A stretch of DNA of 8,115 nt from NCBI GenBank assembly GCA_018057635.1, contig JAGPDJ010000088.1:1-8115 (forward strand). The letters are read 5' to 3'. Under the pieces are notes generated by a model. It was not told the DNA's origin. It saw only the letters and a list, made by a program, of their open reading frames with translations, and did no database searches. Shown here one piece after another: positions 1-6,540 of this stretch (positions within the stretch are counted from its first letter, which is position 1; the number at the start of each line of letters is the position of its first letter). The translations under genes and the position numbers were made by a program. Source of the DNA: Ferruginibacter sp. (GTDB lineage Bacteria; Bacteroidota; Bacteroidia; Chitinophagales; Chitinophagaceae).

Positions 1-59
1 GGGAACAGGTTGAGAAACCAGCACCAGTAAGCATGAATGTTGGTATACCGTACAAGTGA
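1..59 (+). CDS. C-terminal end of an unidentified protein (partial)
   Basis: From base 3 one + strand frame stays open for 18 codons and ends in TGA at 57-59. Its tail reads EQVEKPAPVSMNVGIPYK. The other two + frames close within the first 30 bases. The composition is plausible for a real C-terminus, but 18 codons are too few to assign a family, and an open stretch of this length can arise by chance. If real, it lies co-directionally about 185 bp upstream of lepA. No terminator hairpin is evident after it. Confidence 0.35.
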   Translation, partial: EQVEKPAPVSMNVGIPYK

Positions 60-176
60 GTGACACAACGATGTTGCCAATAGTTGTAAAAGCTGGTAAA
101 ATATTTAGAAAATTGTATATAGAGGGATATGAATGTAAGATTATGATCAATTTAAGTTGCTAATCTTTATTGAATA

Positions 177-201
177 GACCCCTCCTTCGTCGGGATGACA
201 G
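177..201. repeat. Solitary REP-like repeat copy upstream of lepA
   Basis: The 25 bases contain the words ccctccttcgtcgggatgac; on the - strand they read as a GTCAT-CCCGACGAAGGAGGGG type element. From memory, this word is a very common dispersed intergenic repeat in Bacteroidota and some other phyla. No inverted partner is visible nearby, so it is a single copy or a half element. It lies 43 bp upstream of the lepA start. It shares the GTCAT...CGA...ACGAAG layout with the repeat at 3767-3841. Confidence 0.55.
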
Positions 202-244
202 AAAAATACGCTAATTTCGCCCCTCAAAACGAGTATAGCAGTAC

Positions 245-2035
245 ATGAAGAATATCAGGAATTTTTGCATCATAGCACATATTGATCACGGAAAATCTAC
301 CCTGGCAGACAGGCTATTGGAATTTACACATACCATCGGCGACCGCGACATGCAGGCACAGGTATTGGATGATATGGACCTGGAAAGGGAAAAAGGCATT
401 ACCATTAAGAGTCACGCCATCCAGATCAATTATAAATACAAAGGAGAAGAATATGTATTAAACCTGATTGATACTCCCGGCCACGTAGATTTCAGCTATG
501 AAGTGAGCCGTGCACTGGCAGCCTGCGAAGGCGCTTTGCTGCTGGTTGATGCCAGCCAGGGCATACAGGCACAGACAATCAGCAATTTATACCTTGCCAT
601 TGACAATAATTTAGAGATCATTCCGGTTATCAATAAGATAGATATGGAAGGTGCCATGATCCCGGAAGTGACCGACCAGATTATAGAGCTGATCGGCTGC
701 AAACAAGAAGACATCTTGCTGGCCAGTGGAAAAAGCGGCATCGGTATTGAAGAGATCCTGTCTGCTATCATTGAACGTATACCGGCTCCAACGGGCGATC
801 CCAATGCGCCTTTACAAGCCCTGATATTTGACAGTGTGTACAATTCTTTCAGGGGCATTATAGTGTATTACCGGATTTTCAATGGCACATTGAAAAAGAA
901 TGACAAGATCAAATTCAGCAATACCGGGCTGGAATACGGTGCCGATGAAGTAGGCATTCTTAAATTGGGCATGGAAGCAAAAAATGAAGTGAGGGCCGGG
1001 GATGTGGGTTATATCATTACCGGTATTAAGAATGCAAAAGAAGTGAAAGTTGGAGATACGATTACAACAACGGTTAACCCGGCTTTGGAAGCCATTAAGG
1101 GTTTTGAAGACGTAAAACCAATGGTATTTGCAGGAATTTTTCCGGTAAATACCGATGAATTTGAAGAACTGCGTGACTGCATGGATAAACTGCAACTGAA
1201 CGATGCTTCGCTTACATTTGAACTGGAAACATCACAGGCACTAGGCTTTGGTTTCCGTTGCGGATTTTTGGGTATGCTGCACATGGAGATCATCCAGGAA
1301 AGGCTGGAAAGGGAATTCAACCAAACAGTTATTACCACCGTACCAAACGTAAGTTTTATTGCTACTTCTTCAAAAGGTGAAGTGATCAGGGTAAACAACC
1401 CTACAGAAATGCCTGACCCAACCCGTATTGATCATATTGACGAACCTTTTATCAGGGCACAAATGATTAGTAAACCGGAATACATCGGTAATATCATGAC
1501 ACTTTGCATTCAGAAACGCGGCATTTTGATAAACCAGGGATATCTTACACCAACTAGGGTAGAACTTACATTTGATATGCCATTGACCGAGATCGTTTTT
1601 GATTTCTATGATAAATTAAAAAGCATGACACGTGGTTATGCTTCCTTTGATTACCACCCGATAGAATACCGCGAAAGTGATATTGTAAAAATGGATATCC
1701 TGTTGAACGGAGAAAAAGTGGATGCATTGAGTGCATTGATACACCGGGCACGGGCACACGAATTTGGACGCAAACTGTGTGAAAAATTAAAAGAATTATT
1801 GCCCCGCCAGCAATTCCAGATTGCCATACAGGCTGCCATTGGCGCCAAAGTAGTAGCCAGGGAAAACATCAGCGCCATGCGAAAGGATGTTACAGCAAAA
1901 TGTTATGGTGGAGACATAAGCCGTAAACGTAAACTGCTGGAAAAACAGAAAGAAGGTAAAAAGCGGATGAGGCAGATAGGAAATGTGGAGATACCGCAGG
2001 AGGCTTTTTTGGCGGTGTTGAAATTAGATGATTAA
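245..2035 (+). CDS. lepA: Elongation factor 4 (LepA), translational GTPase
   Basis: LepA/EF4 is a ribosome-associated GTPase of the EF-G family. It has been reported to back-translocate stalled ribosomes and to help 30S subunit biogenesis or initiation. The 596 residues match the usual family length of about 600. The GTPase motifs are in order: P-loop AHIDHGKST (11-19), switch I GIT (51-53), DTPGH (76-80), NKID (130-133) and SGKSG (161-165). EF-G-like domains II, III and V follow, and then the LepA-specific C-terminal domain with [19 protein letters not shown] and a terminal [10 protein letters not shown] segment. The ATG at 245 gives the standard N-terminus, [19 protein letters not shown]. 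No Shine-Dalgarno site is visible, as is usual in Bacteroidota. The gene stands alone on the + strand and converges on the gene at 2157-3080. No frameshift or missing motif is seen. Confidence 0.98.
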   Translation: MKNIRNFCIIAHIDHGKSTLADRLLEFTHTIGDRDMQAQVLDDMDLEREKGITIKSHAIQINYKYKGEEYVLNLIDTPGHVDFSYEVSRALAACEGALLLVDASQGIQAQTISNLYLAIDNNLEIIPVINKIDMEGAMIPEVTDQIIELIGCKQEDILLASGKSGIGIEEILSAIIERIPAPTGDPNAPLQALIFDSVYNSFRGIIVYYRIFNGTLKKNDKIKFSNTGLEYGADEVGILKLGMEAKNEVRAGDVGYIITGIKNAKEVKVGDTITTTVNPALEAIKGFEDVKPMVFAGIFPVNTDEFEELRDCMDKLQLNDASLTFELETSQALGFGFRCGFLGMLHMEIIQERLEREFNQTVITTVPNVSFIATSSKGEVIRVNNPTEMPDPTRIDHIDEPFIRAQMISKPEYIGNIMTLCIQKRGILINQGYLTPTRVELTFDMPLTEIVFDFYDKLKSMTRGYASFDYHPIEYRESDIVKMDILLNGEKVDALSALIHRARAHEFGRKLCEKLKELLPRQQFQIAIQAAIGAKVVARENISAMRKDVTAKCYGGDISRKRKLLEKQKEGKKRMRQIGNVEIPQEAFLAVLKLDD

Positions 2036-2042
2036 ATGAGAT

Positions 2043-2150
2043 GAATTTGATAAATGTGTAAAATGTGATGAATGTGTATGCATAGTCAACACATTTTACA
2101 CATTCTTCACATTATTCACATTCTTCACATTTTACACATTCCTCAAATTT
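2043..2150. repeat. Long AT-rich inverted repeat between convergent genes, possible bidirectional terminator
   Basis: Arms 2053-2076 and 2117-2140 are inverted copies matching at 23 of 24 positions. The pairing continues imperfectly outward to about 2044 and 2149. The arms consist of repeated words such as cacattttacacattcttc. The 40-base loop carries another copy of the same word, so several pairing registers are possible. The element fills nearly all of the 121-bp gap between the lepA stop (2035) and the stop of the opposing gene (2157), the place for a terminator serving both strands. It lacks a GC-rich stem and a clear U-tract, so termination is an inference from position and symmetry. 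Confidence 0.75.
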
Positions 2151-2156
2151 CCCACA

Positions 2157-3080
2157 TTACTTTATTTCACCTTCAACATTTGTATTCATTTTATTCTCAT
2201 TAAACGGAACCGGTACCGGCGCCTGTCCATCCGGAGTTACTTCATTAAATATCTTATTTATATACAACCATTTCCCGTTTGTCCATTTAAATGCTTCGTA
2301 ATCACCGTCAGGGATGAGCGTCCATTTTTTTTGGGGTTCATTGGATTGTGAAACAAGGTGTTCCATAACGATCATATCCATACTTTCGTCGAAGGTTAAA
2401 CGCGGATTGGCATCTTTTTTAAACTCCAAAATAATACGGGAAGGATTCTTTGCCTTTATTTCATCACTGGCGATGCTGAAATAACGGCCACCGAAAACCG
2501 GTTTGTCATTCACAAAATCGAGTATTTCAATTACCTTCTTGCTGCTGCGGATATTATTCTCATCATATCCAAGCAAGGTATAATAAGTGTGATTTAAATG
2601 CTTTTTGGGAATGATCTTATAATAAATAGCACCCATCCAGCCCTGGTTATTGGCAATGGTATCCTGCATATTAACTGTAATATCTGATTTATCAATTAAA
2701 GGAAATAGTTTCAGGCTTCCGTCTGCCGTGCGCATTTGAATAGCACCATGTTGCCTGATCACGTTTTCATTTATAACCATCTGCCAGGTGAATATCCTGA
2801 ATGTACTGTCGGGTGCATACAATTTTGAAATGGTTTCCAGTGAATCGAAAGGATGGTAAAATGAATTGCGTGTATTTAAAGCCCTTACAAAAACACGTGT
2901 AAATATGCTGTCTGACATAAACCTGTCAGCAGCATTAATACCAAGAATAATTTTTGCAGACTGAACTTTTAAAGTGTCTTCTTTTTGTGCAAGGAATTTT
3001 GCATCCGTCTTGCTAATCCGTTGTGCTGTTGATGCCAACCCAATGTTTACAAGAAATAGCAGGATAAAGAAATTTTTCAT
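2157..3080 (-). CDS. Secreted protein of unknown function
   Basis: This gene encodes 307 residues from the ATG at 3080. An in-frame ATG nine codons upstream (3107) exists, but only the inner start puts the signal peptide at the N-terminus: Lys2, a hydrophobic stretch FFILLFLVNIGLA, then ASTAQ with likely cleavage near residues 19-20. No lipobox cysteine is present, so a periplasmic or exported location is likely. The mature part has no membrane segments. It contains an aromatic-rich block, WMGAIYYKIIPKK (148-160), followed by YYTLLGYDENN (166-176), KVIEILDF and FGGRYF. The C-terminus is acidic and proline-containing. The pattern recalls conserved secreted Bacteroidota proteins of unknown function, but I cannot name a family. 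It lies 62 bp downstream of the gmhB-like gene and has its own promoter-like signal, so it need not belong to the sugar operon. Confidence 0.9.
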   Translation of the reverse strand: MKNFFILLFLVNIGLASTAQRISKTDAKFLAQKEDTLKVQSAKIILGINAADRFMSDSIFTRVFVRALNTRNSFYHPFDSLETISKLYAPDSTFRIFTWQMVINENVIRQHGAIQMRTADGSLKLFPLIDKSDITVNMQDTIANNQGWMGAIYYKIIPKKHLNHTYYTLLGYDENNIRSSKKVIEILDFVNDKPVFGGRYFSIASDEIKAKNPSRIILEFKKDANPRLTFDESMDMIVMEHLVSQSNEPQKKWTLIPDGDYEAFKWTNGKWLYINKIFNEVTPDGQAPVPVPFNENKMNTNVEGEIK

Positions 3081-3104
3081 ATCTAAAATTAATGAATGTT
3101 CGGG

Positions 3105-3136
3105 CAAAGAAAATATCAGGAAGTTAATTACTCAAA
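3105..3136 (-). promoter_or_regulatory. Candidate Bacteroidota-type promoter for the secreted-protein gene
   Basis: On the - strand TTTG (3133-3136) is followed by exactly 20 bases and then TTTCTTTG (3105-3112). The Bacteroidota primary sigma consensus is TTTG, about 19-20 bases, then TAnnTTTG, so there is one mismatch. The signal ends about 24 bases before the ATG at 3080 and lies in the short gap after the gmhB-like stop. In AT-rich DNA such a match can occur by chance. Confidence 0.4.
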
Positions 3137-3142
3137 CTTTAA

Positions 3143-3706
3143 CTAAAGCTTTTCATGAACAAGTGATGCGGCAAATTGAAAAAGGGTAGGTGAAACCTGA
3201 TCAATCCGGTGATCTTCTGGTGAAACTTCCGGGCTCGTTGTTGGGAGGAAAACAGTATACATTCCCAGGTTTCGGCCAAATTCCATATCACTCAGGTTAT
3301 TGCCAACCATAATAGAATTTTCAAGATCTATATCAGGGAATTGCTTTACAGCCTGAAATCCCATTCCGGGGTTTGGTTTGCGGTAAGGACTTTCATTTTC
3401 CAGGTCGCTGCAATAAAAAACAGCATCAATATGGCCGCCTGCTTTTTCAATTTCCTGTTGCATATTGGCATGAATGGTATGCAGGTCTTCCAGTTTGGTA
3501 AGCCCTTTTCCAACACCTTTCTGATTGGTTACAATAATGATCCTGTGAAATATTTGTGAGAAAATCTTAAATGCTTTGAGCGCATCCGGGTAAAACCTGA
3601 ACTCGTCCCAGGTATGGATATAATCATTTTCTTTTTCATAATTGATCACACCATCGCGGTCTAAAAAAAGCGTCCAGGATTTATTTACTTGATTAATCGG
3701 TATCAT
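3143..3706 (-). CDS. gmhB: HAD-IIIA phosphatase, D-glycero-D-manno-heptose 1,7-bisphosphate 7-phosphatase (GmhB-like)
   Basis: This is predicted to remove the 7-phosphate from heptose 1,7-bisphosphate, the third step of activated-heptose synthesis in the cytosol. The 187 residues carry HAD motif I DRDGVIN (16-22, nucleophile Asp16, acid/base Asp18), motif II VTNQ (59-62), motif III Lys110 in RKPNPGM, and a motif IV-like segment VGNNLSDME (134-142). The ATG at 3706 starts nine residues before the beta strand leading to motif I. A longer frame to 3772 would add a tail encoded by the neighbouring AT repeat, so it is rejected. Two oddities: the four-ligand Cys/His zinc loop of E. coli GmhB is not present (only Cys99 before a short loop), and motif IV has Asn136 where Asp is usual. 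Neighbouring hddC, gmhA and hddA support the heptose role; another sugar-bisphosphate substrate is possible. The stop is TAG. Confidence 0.85.
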   Translation of the reverse strand: MIPINQVNKSWTLFLDRDGVINYEKENDYIHTWDEFRFYPDALKAFKIFSQIFHRIIIVTNQKGVGKGLTKLEDLHTIHANMQQEIEKAGGHIDAVFYCSDLENESPYRKPNPGMGFQAVKQFPDIDLENSIMVGNNLSDMEFGRNLGMYTVFLPTTSPEVSPEDHRIDQVSPTLFQFAASLVHEKL

Positions 3707-3734
3707 TTTAATATTTTGATTTCTTAATTGTAAT

Positions 3735-3896
3735 GATTTGGAGATTTGAAGATTTGTTATAAGAACCGTCATAGCGAAGTACGAAGCAATATAAACCCGG
3801 AATTAGTTAAATCAAAGATTGCTTCGTACCTCACAATGCCGAAAAACTTCAAATTGTCTCATTTTCAAATCTTCAAATTATTTAATTTTCAAATTG
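3735..3896. repeat. Nested inverted repeat, outer arms of the caaatcttcaaat word
   Basis: The exact 13-mer atttgaagatttg at 3744-3756 is inverted at 3866-3878. Each arm extends with related words (gatttgg on the left; cttcaaattg, attttcaaat and attttcaaattg on the right). The 109 bases between the 13-mers contain a separate REP-like inverted repeat (3767-3841). The right arm runs into the end of hddC: its stop (3882-3884) and last four codons (QFEN) are made of the repeat word. The whole fills the 175-bp gap between hddC and gmhB. The same 13-mer recurs at 6439-6451/6527-6539, and its right-arm form recurs at 7751-7763. Confidence 0.8.
3767..3841. repeat. REP-like inverted repeat pair inside the hddC-gmhB gap
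   Basis: Arms 3767-3790 and 3818-3841 are inverted copies with 20 of 24 positions matching. They contain a perfect 12-bp core, gtacgaagcaat (3779-3790) against attgcttcgtac (3818-3829). The loop is 27 bases. From memory the word matches the dispersed GTCATTGCGAG..ACGAAGCAATC intergenic repeat family seen in many Bacteroidota genomes. Its layout suggests a non-autonomous mobile palindrome that landed inside the AT-rich palindrome around it. Confidence 0.75.
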
Positions 3897-4622
3897 CTTA
3901 TTAGCTTTTTCAAGATCTTCCGGTATACCAATATCAATAAAATATCCATCCTGTACCTGGCCAATCATTTTTATAGTTTCAACATATTTTTCCAGGTAAT
4001 CTTTTTCAAAAGAAAATTTTTCCGGCAATCCGATCGCAAGGAACTGCACTGCATCTAGTACATAAACGCCACCATTGATCAGGCCTTCTTTATAATATTT
4101 TTTTTCCTTAAAAGATTTAATGCAATCTTCCTTATTTATTTCTACCACACCGTACCTGTCAAAATCATGCATGGGTTTTAGTGCAAGGGTACATGCAGCC
4201 TTTTTTTGTTCATGGAAAGTGAAAAGTTTTGATACATCAATTTTAAACATGGTATCACCGTTTAAAACCAGCACATGCTTTGTTGTTGCCATTTTTAAAG
4301 CAAGCTGAATGGCTCCACCCGTTCCCAAAGGCTCATCTTCAATGGATAATTGATAATTTAATATTGGATAATTTTTCAAGAGCCAGTTACCTACAATCTC
4401 ATGCATGTATCCCAATGAGAAAACAAATTTATTAACACCCTGTTGCTGCAGGTATTGTATAACAAAATGTAAGAATGGTTTACCGGCAACGGGTGCCATG
4501 CATTTGGGTAAATCGGGTACGGCTGACCGTAAGCGTGTACCCAGGCCGCCGGCAAGAATGATACACTCACACCCAATAAATGGGGGACATACGAATGTTT
4601 TATTTTCAGAAACTTCTGACAT
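3882..4622 (-). CDS. hddC: Sugar-1-phosphate nucleotidyltransferase, D-glycero-alpha-D-manno-heptose-1-phosphate guanylyltransferase (HddC-like)
   Basis: This is predicted to attach a nucleotide, by family analogy GMP from GTP, to heptose 1-phosphate, the last step to GDP-heptose. The 246 residues form a nucleotidyltransferase fold: LAGGLGTRLR (23-32) with the PK pair at 39-40 for the nucleotide triphosphate, EPLGTGGA (97-104), metal-binding NGD (121-123), the sugar-site NGGVY (183-187), and FIDIGIPEDLEKA near the end. No left-handed beta-helix extension is present, so it is not a GlmU-type enzyme. The first ATG is at 4622; an upstream TTG (4637) is less likely. The N-terminus is about 18 residues longer than a minimal family start, with no ATG closer to the core. 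It lies 38 bp after gmhA. Nucleotide choice cannot be read from sequence; a related mannose-1-phosphate or glucose-1-phosphate transferase is the alternative, made less likely by the neighbours. Confidence 0.87.
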   Translation of the reverse strand: MSEVSENKTFVCPPFIGCECIILAGGLGTRLRSAVPDLPKCMAPVAGKPFLHFVIQYLQQQGVNKFVFSLGYMHEIVGNWLLKNYPILNYQLSIEDEPLGTGGAIQLALKMATTKHVLVLNGDTMFKIDVSKLFTFHEQKKAACTLALKPMHDFDRYGVVEINKEDCIKSFKEKKYYKEGLINGGVYVLDAVQFLAIGLPEKFSFEKDYLEKYVETIKMIGQVQDGYFIDIGIPEDLEKANKQFEN

Positions 4623-4660
4623 CAAATATATTTTCAAAATTTATGAACCAGGTTTCCCTT

Positions 4661-5248
4661 TTAGGGTGCGGAGGGCGTGAAATATTCTTCTTCTACCAAC
4701 TGGCAAATAATATGGCCTAATAAGATATGGCTTTCCTGGATTCGCGGTGTATCTGTTGAAGGAACATTGATGAGCAGGTTGCAGATGTCTTTCATTTTTC
4801 CGCCGGTTGCACCGGTAAACCCGATTGTGATCATTTCCTTTGTATTGGCCACTTCCAGGGCTTTGATGATATTGGTGCTGTTTCCCGAAGTACTTAACCC
4901 AACCAACACATCGCCTTTTCTGCCAATACCCTGAACAAGCCTCGAATACACAACATCATAACTGTAATCATTAGCCACTGCTGTTATATACGATGTATTT
5001 ACATGCAATGCTTCAGCCGGCAATGCTTCCCGGTCGGTATAGAACCTGCCGCTGAATTCTGCAGCAAGGTGTTGTGCATCGGCTGCACTTCCGCCATTAC
5101 CGCAAAACAAAACCTTGTTGCCATTCCTGAAAGCATTTACCAACGCAGCTACTGATTTTGAAACAGTATGATGCAGGTCTTTATTTTCAAGTACTTGTAA
5201 TTTTACGTCGATAGAAGCCTGGATGATTTTTGATATTATGTCGTGCAT
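4661..5248 (-). CDS. gmhA: D-sedoheptulose-7-phosphate isomerase (GmhA), SIS domain
   Basis: GmhA converts sedoheptulose 7-phosphate from the pentose phosphate pathway into D-glycero-D-manno-heptose 7-phosphate, the first committed heptose step. The 195 residues match the family length and form a single SIS domain. Landmarks are the phosphate-binding CGNGGSAADAQHLAAEFSGRF (49-69), STSGNS (119-124), and DTPRIQESHILLGH (166-179). His60, Glu64, Gln171 and His179 match in spacing the residues known for metal binding and catalysis in E. coli GmhA (His61, Glu65, Gln172, His180). The family acts as a cytosolic tetramer. The ATG at 5248 begins directly with the N-terminal helix. The gene is 38 bp upstream of hddC and 155 bp downstream of hddA, with a tandem-repeat palindrome in the latter gap. 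Nothing in it looks damaged. Confidence 0.95.
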   Translation of the reverse strand: MHDIISKIIQASIDVKLQVLENKDLHHTVSKSVAALVNAFRNGNKVLFCGNGGSAADAQHLAAEFSGRFYTDREALPAEALHVNTSYITAVANDYSYDVVYSRLVQGIGRKGDVLVGLSTSGNSTNIIKALEVANTKEMITIGFTGATGGKMKDICNLLINVPSTDTPRIQESHILLGHIICQLVEEEYFTPSAP

Positions 5249-5272
5249 GGAGCAAAGTTAAGGAGGATGTGG

Positions 5273-5401
5273 GAAACGAGATGCAGGATATGGAATGCAG
5301 GATAAGGGATGCAGGATAAAAGTCTCTCAACTCCGGGAGTTCTCATGAATCTCGTTTCTCGCATCTATTATCCTGCATCCCGTATCTTGTATCTGCATCT
5401 C
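5273..5401. repeat. Tandem 14-bp repeat and inverted repeat, atgcaggata word
   Basis: Three head-to-tail 14-bp units, each beginning with atgcaggata, lie at 5281-5294, 5295-5308 and 5309-5322. The word is inverted on the right: 5306-5319 pairs perfectly with 5368-5381 (14 bp), and 5278-5286 with 5393-5401 (9 bp), giving a nested hairpin. A further perfect 10-bp pair (5273-5282/5349-5358) crosses these and would be an alternative fold. A small palindrome, aactccgggagtt (5329-5341), sits in the loop. The element fills most of the 155-bp gap between hddA and gmhA. Its words differ from those of the other gaps although the architecture is the same. Confidence 0.8.
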
Positions 5402-5403
5402 CC

Positions 5404-6426
5404 TCAAATCGTCCAGCTCGTTAACCCATACTTGGTAAATGAATATTTTTTCACTTCGCCGCCAAATTTCAGGAGTGCATCTTTTACGGCATAATTTGTA
5501 TTTCCCGGGCAATAGAATATCATGAATCCGCCACCGCCTGCACCGCTGATCTTTCCACCGGTTGCACCTGCTGCTTTAGCGGCTGAATAAATCTTTTCTA
5601 TATTATTGTTGCTGATGTTGGCTGCCATTTTTCTTTTCTGGCTGAATCCAAAATCCAGTATCTCGCCAAATTCATTCAACCTGCCTTTTAACAGTGCTTC
5701 CTTCATCATTCTTGCCTGTTCTTTTAACTGGTGCATGGCTTCAATACTTTTCTCATCCTGTCGTTTAACATTGCTCACCTGTTCATTGATGATCATTGCA
5801 CTTTCCCGTGAGGTTGCCGTGAAATAAAGTACCAGGTTATTTTCCAGCTCATGCATGTATTGCGGGCGTATCCTAAGGGGGTTAACGATCACTTTATCGT
5901 CTTTGTAAAATTCCATAAAATTAACTCCGCCGAAAGTAGCAGCATACTGATCCTGCCTGCCCCCGGCCAGTTTAAGATCATTGCGTTCAATTTCATAAGC
6001 AAGGTGAGCAATATCATAATCACCCAACGGCAGTTTAAGCATTTCTACAAATGCTCCCAATATGGCAACAACCAAAGTTGAAGATGTGCCTAACCCTGAA
6101 CCTGCAGGAGCATCCACAAAAGTGGATAACCTGAAACCGTTTGCAGGTACTTTGTAATCTTTGTATATCCGGTTATAAACACCCTTTAAAAGATCAAGAT
6201 GGCCATTTATGGGTAATTCAGGTAACCATGTAAATTTTTCCTTTTCATTCCTGTCAAGTGCTTCCACTATAATTTCATCTGTATCCAATGGCTCAATACT
6301 TGCATAGGCAGAAAGAGAAATGGTTGCATTTAAAATAGCTCCACCAAATAGATCTGTATAAGGGCTAACGTCGGTGCCACCTCCAGCAAGGCCGATACGT
6401 AGGGGAGCTTTACTTCTATAAATCAT
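5404..6426 (-). CDS. hddA: GHMP kinase, D-glycero-alpha-D-manno-heptose 7-phosphate kinase (HddA-like)
   Basis: This is predicted to phosphorylate C1 of heptose 7-phosphate with ATP, giving heptose 1-alpha,7-bisphosphate. The 340 residues match the family length. GHMP motifs are clear: N-terminal APLRIGLAGGGTDVSPY (7-23), the ATP-binding loop PAGSGLGTSST (107-117), AGGRQDQYAATFGG (154-167), and C-terminal GGKISGAGGGGFMIF (290-304). The AGGGTD and RQDQ segments fit the heptose/fucose kinase branch rather than homoserine or mevalonate kinases. The ATG at 6426 is directly before the first beta strand. An HddA-type kinase, rather than a bifunctional HldE, points to the alpha-anomer route used for GDP-heptose. 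The genes gmhA, hddC and gmhB follow downstream. L-fucose or another sugar is the alternative substrate, disfavoured by context. Confidence 0.9.
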   Translation of the reverse strand: MIYRSKAPLRIGLAGGGTDVSPYTDLFGGAILNATISLSAYASIEPLDTDEIIVEALDRNEKEKFTWLPELPINGHLDLLKGVYNRIYKDYKVPANGFRLSTFVDAPAGSGLGTSSTLVVAILGAFVEMLKLPLGDYDIAHLAYEIERNDLKLAGGRQDQYAATFGGVNFMEFYKDDKVIVNPLRIRPQYMHELENNLVLYFTATSRESAMIINEQVSNVKRQDEKSIEAMHQLKEQARMMKEALLKGRLNEFGEILDFGFSQKRKMAANISNNNIEKIYSAAKAAGATGGKISGAGGGGFMIFYCPGNTNYAVKDALLKFGGEVKKYSFTKYGLTSWTI

Positions 6427-6430
6427 ATTA

Positions 6431-6540
6431 ATTTGAAAATTTGAAGATTTGGTAATTTGAAAATGGGGGTTTATATAAGTTGTAATTTTTATTTTAAAAA
6501 CAAATTTCTGTAATTTGCGGAATCTTCAAATCTTCAAATC
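6431..6540. repeat. AT-rich inverted repeat in the glycosyltransferase-hddA gap
   Basis: The 13-mer atttgaagatttg at 6439-6451 is perfectly inverted at 6527-6539, with a loop of 75 bases. The left arm also carries further atttgaaaa words (6431-6439 and 6454-6464). The right arm is a double caaatcttc-type word. The right arm ends on the stop codon of the glycosyltransferase gene (TGA at 6539-6541). The element occupies nearly all of the 112-bp gap. The 13-mer is identical to the one at 3744-3756/3866-3878. Confidence 0.75.

Noticed and set aside
212..219. TAATTTCG upstream of lepA as a -7 promoter element
   Set aside because: It has one mismatch to TAnnTTTG, but no TTTG is found about 19-20 bases upstream, so it is not supported as a promoter.
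4340..4380. KNYPILNYQLS stretch in the HddC-like protein, which looks like translated AT repeat
   Set aside because: It lies before the conserved EDEPLGTGGA motif where family members have a comparable variable segment, the frame and length are intact, and no inverted partner is seen.
4623..4637. Earlier TTG start for the HddC-like gene
   Set aside because: It adds only MKIYL, while an ATG follows five codons later; the ATG start already gives a longer N-terminus than the core fold needs.
3143..6426. ADP-heptose route for LPS core
   Set aside because: No HldE-type bifunctional kinase/adenylyltransferase and no HldD epimerase are present; the kinase and nucleotidyltransferase are separate and of Hdd type.
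6427..6538. GAAATTTG with an upstream TTTG as a promoter for hddA on the - strand
   Set aside because: The -7 mismatch falls in the key first base, the spacing is 18, and the TTTG comes from the repeat word, which makes chance matches likely.
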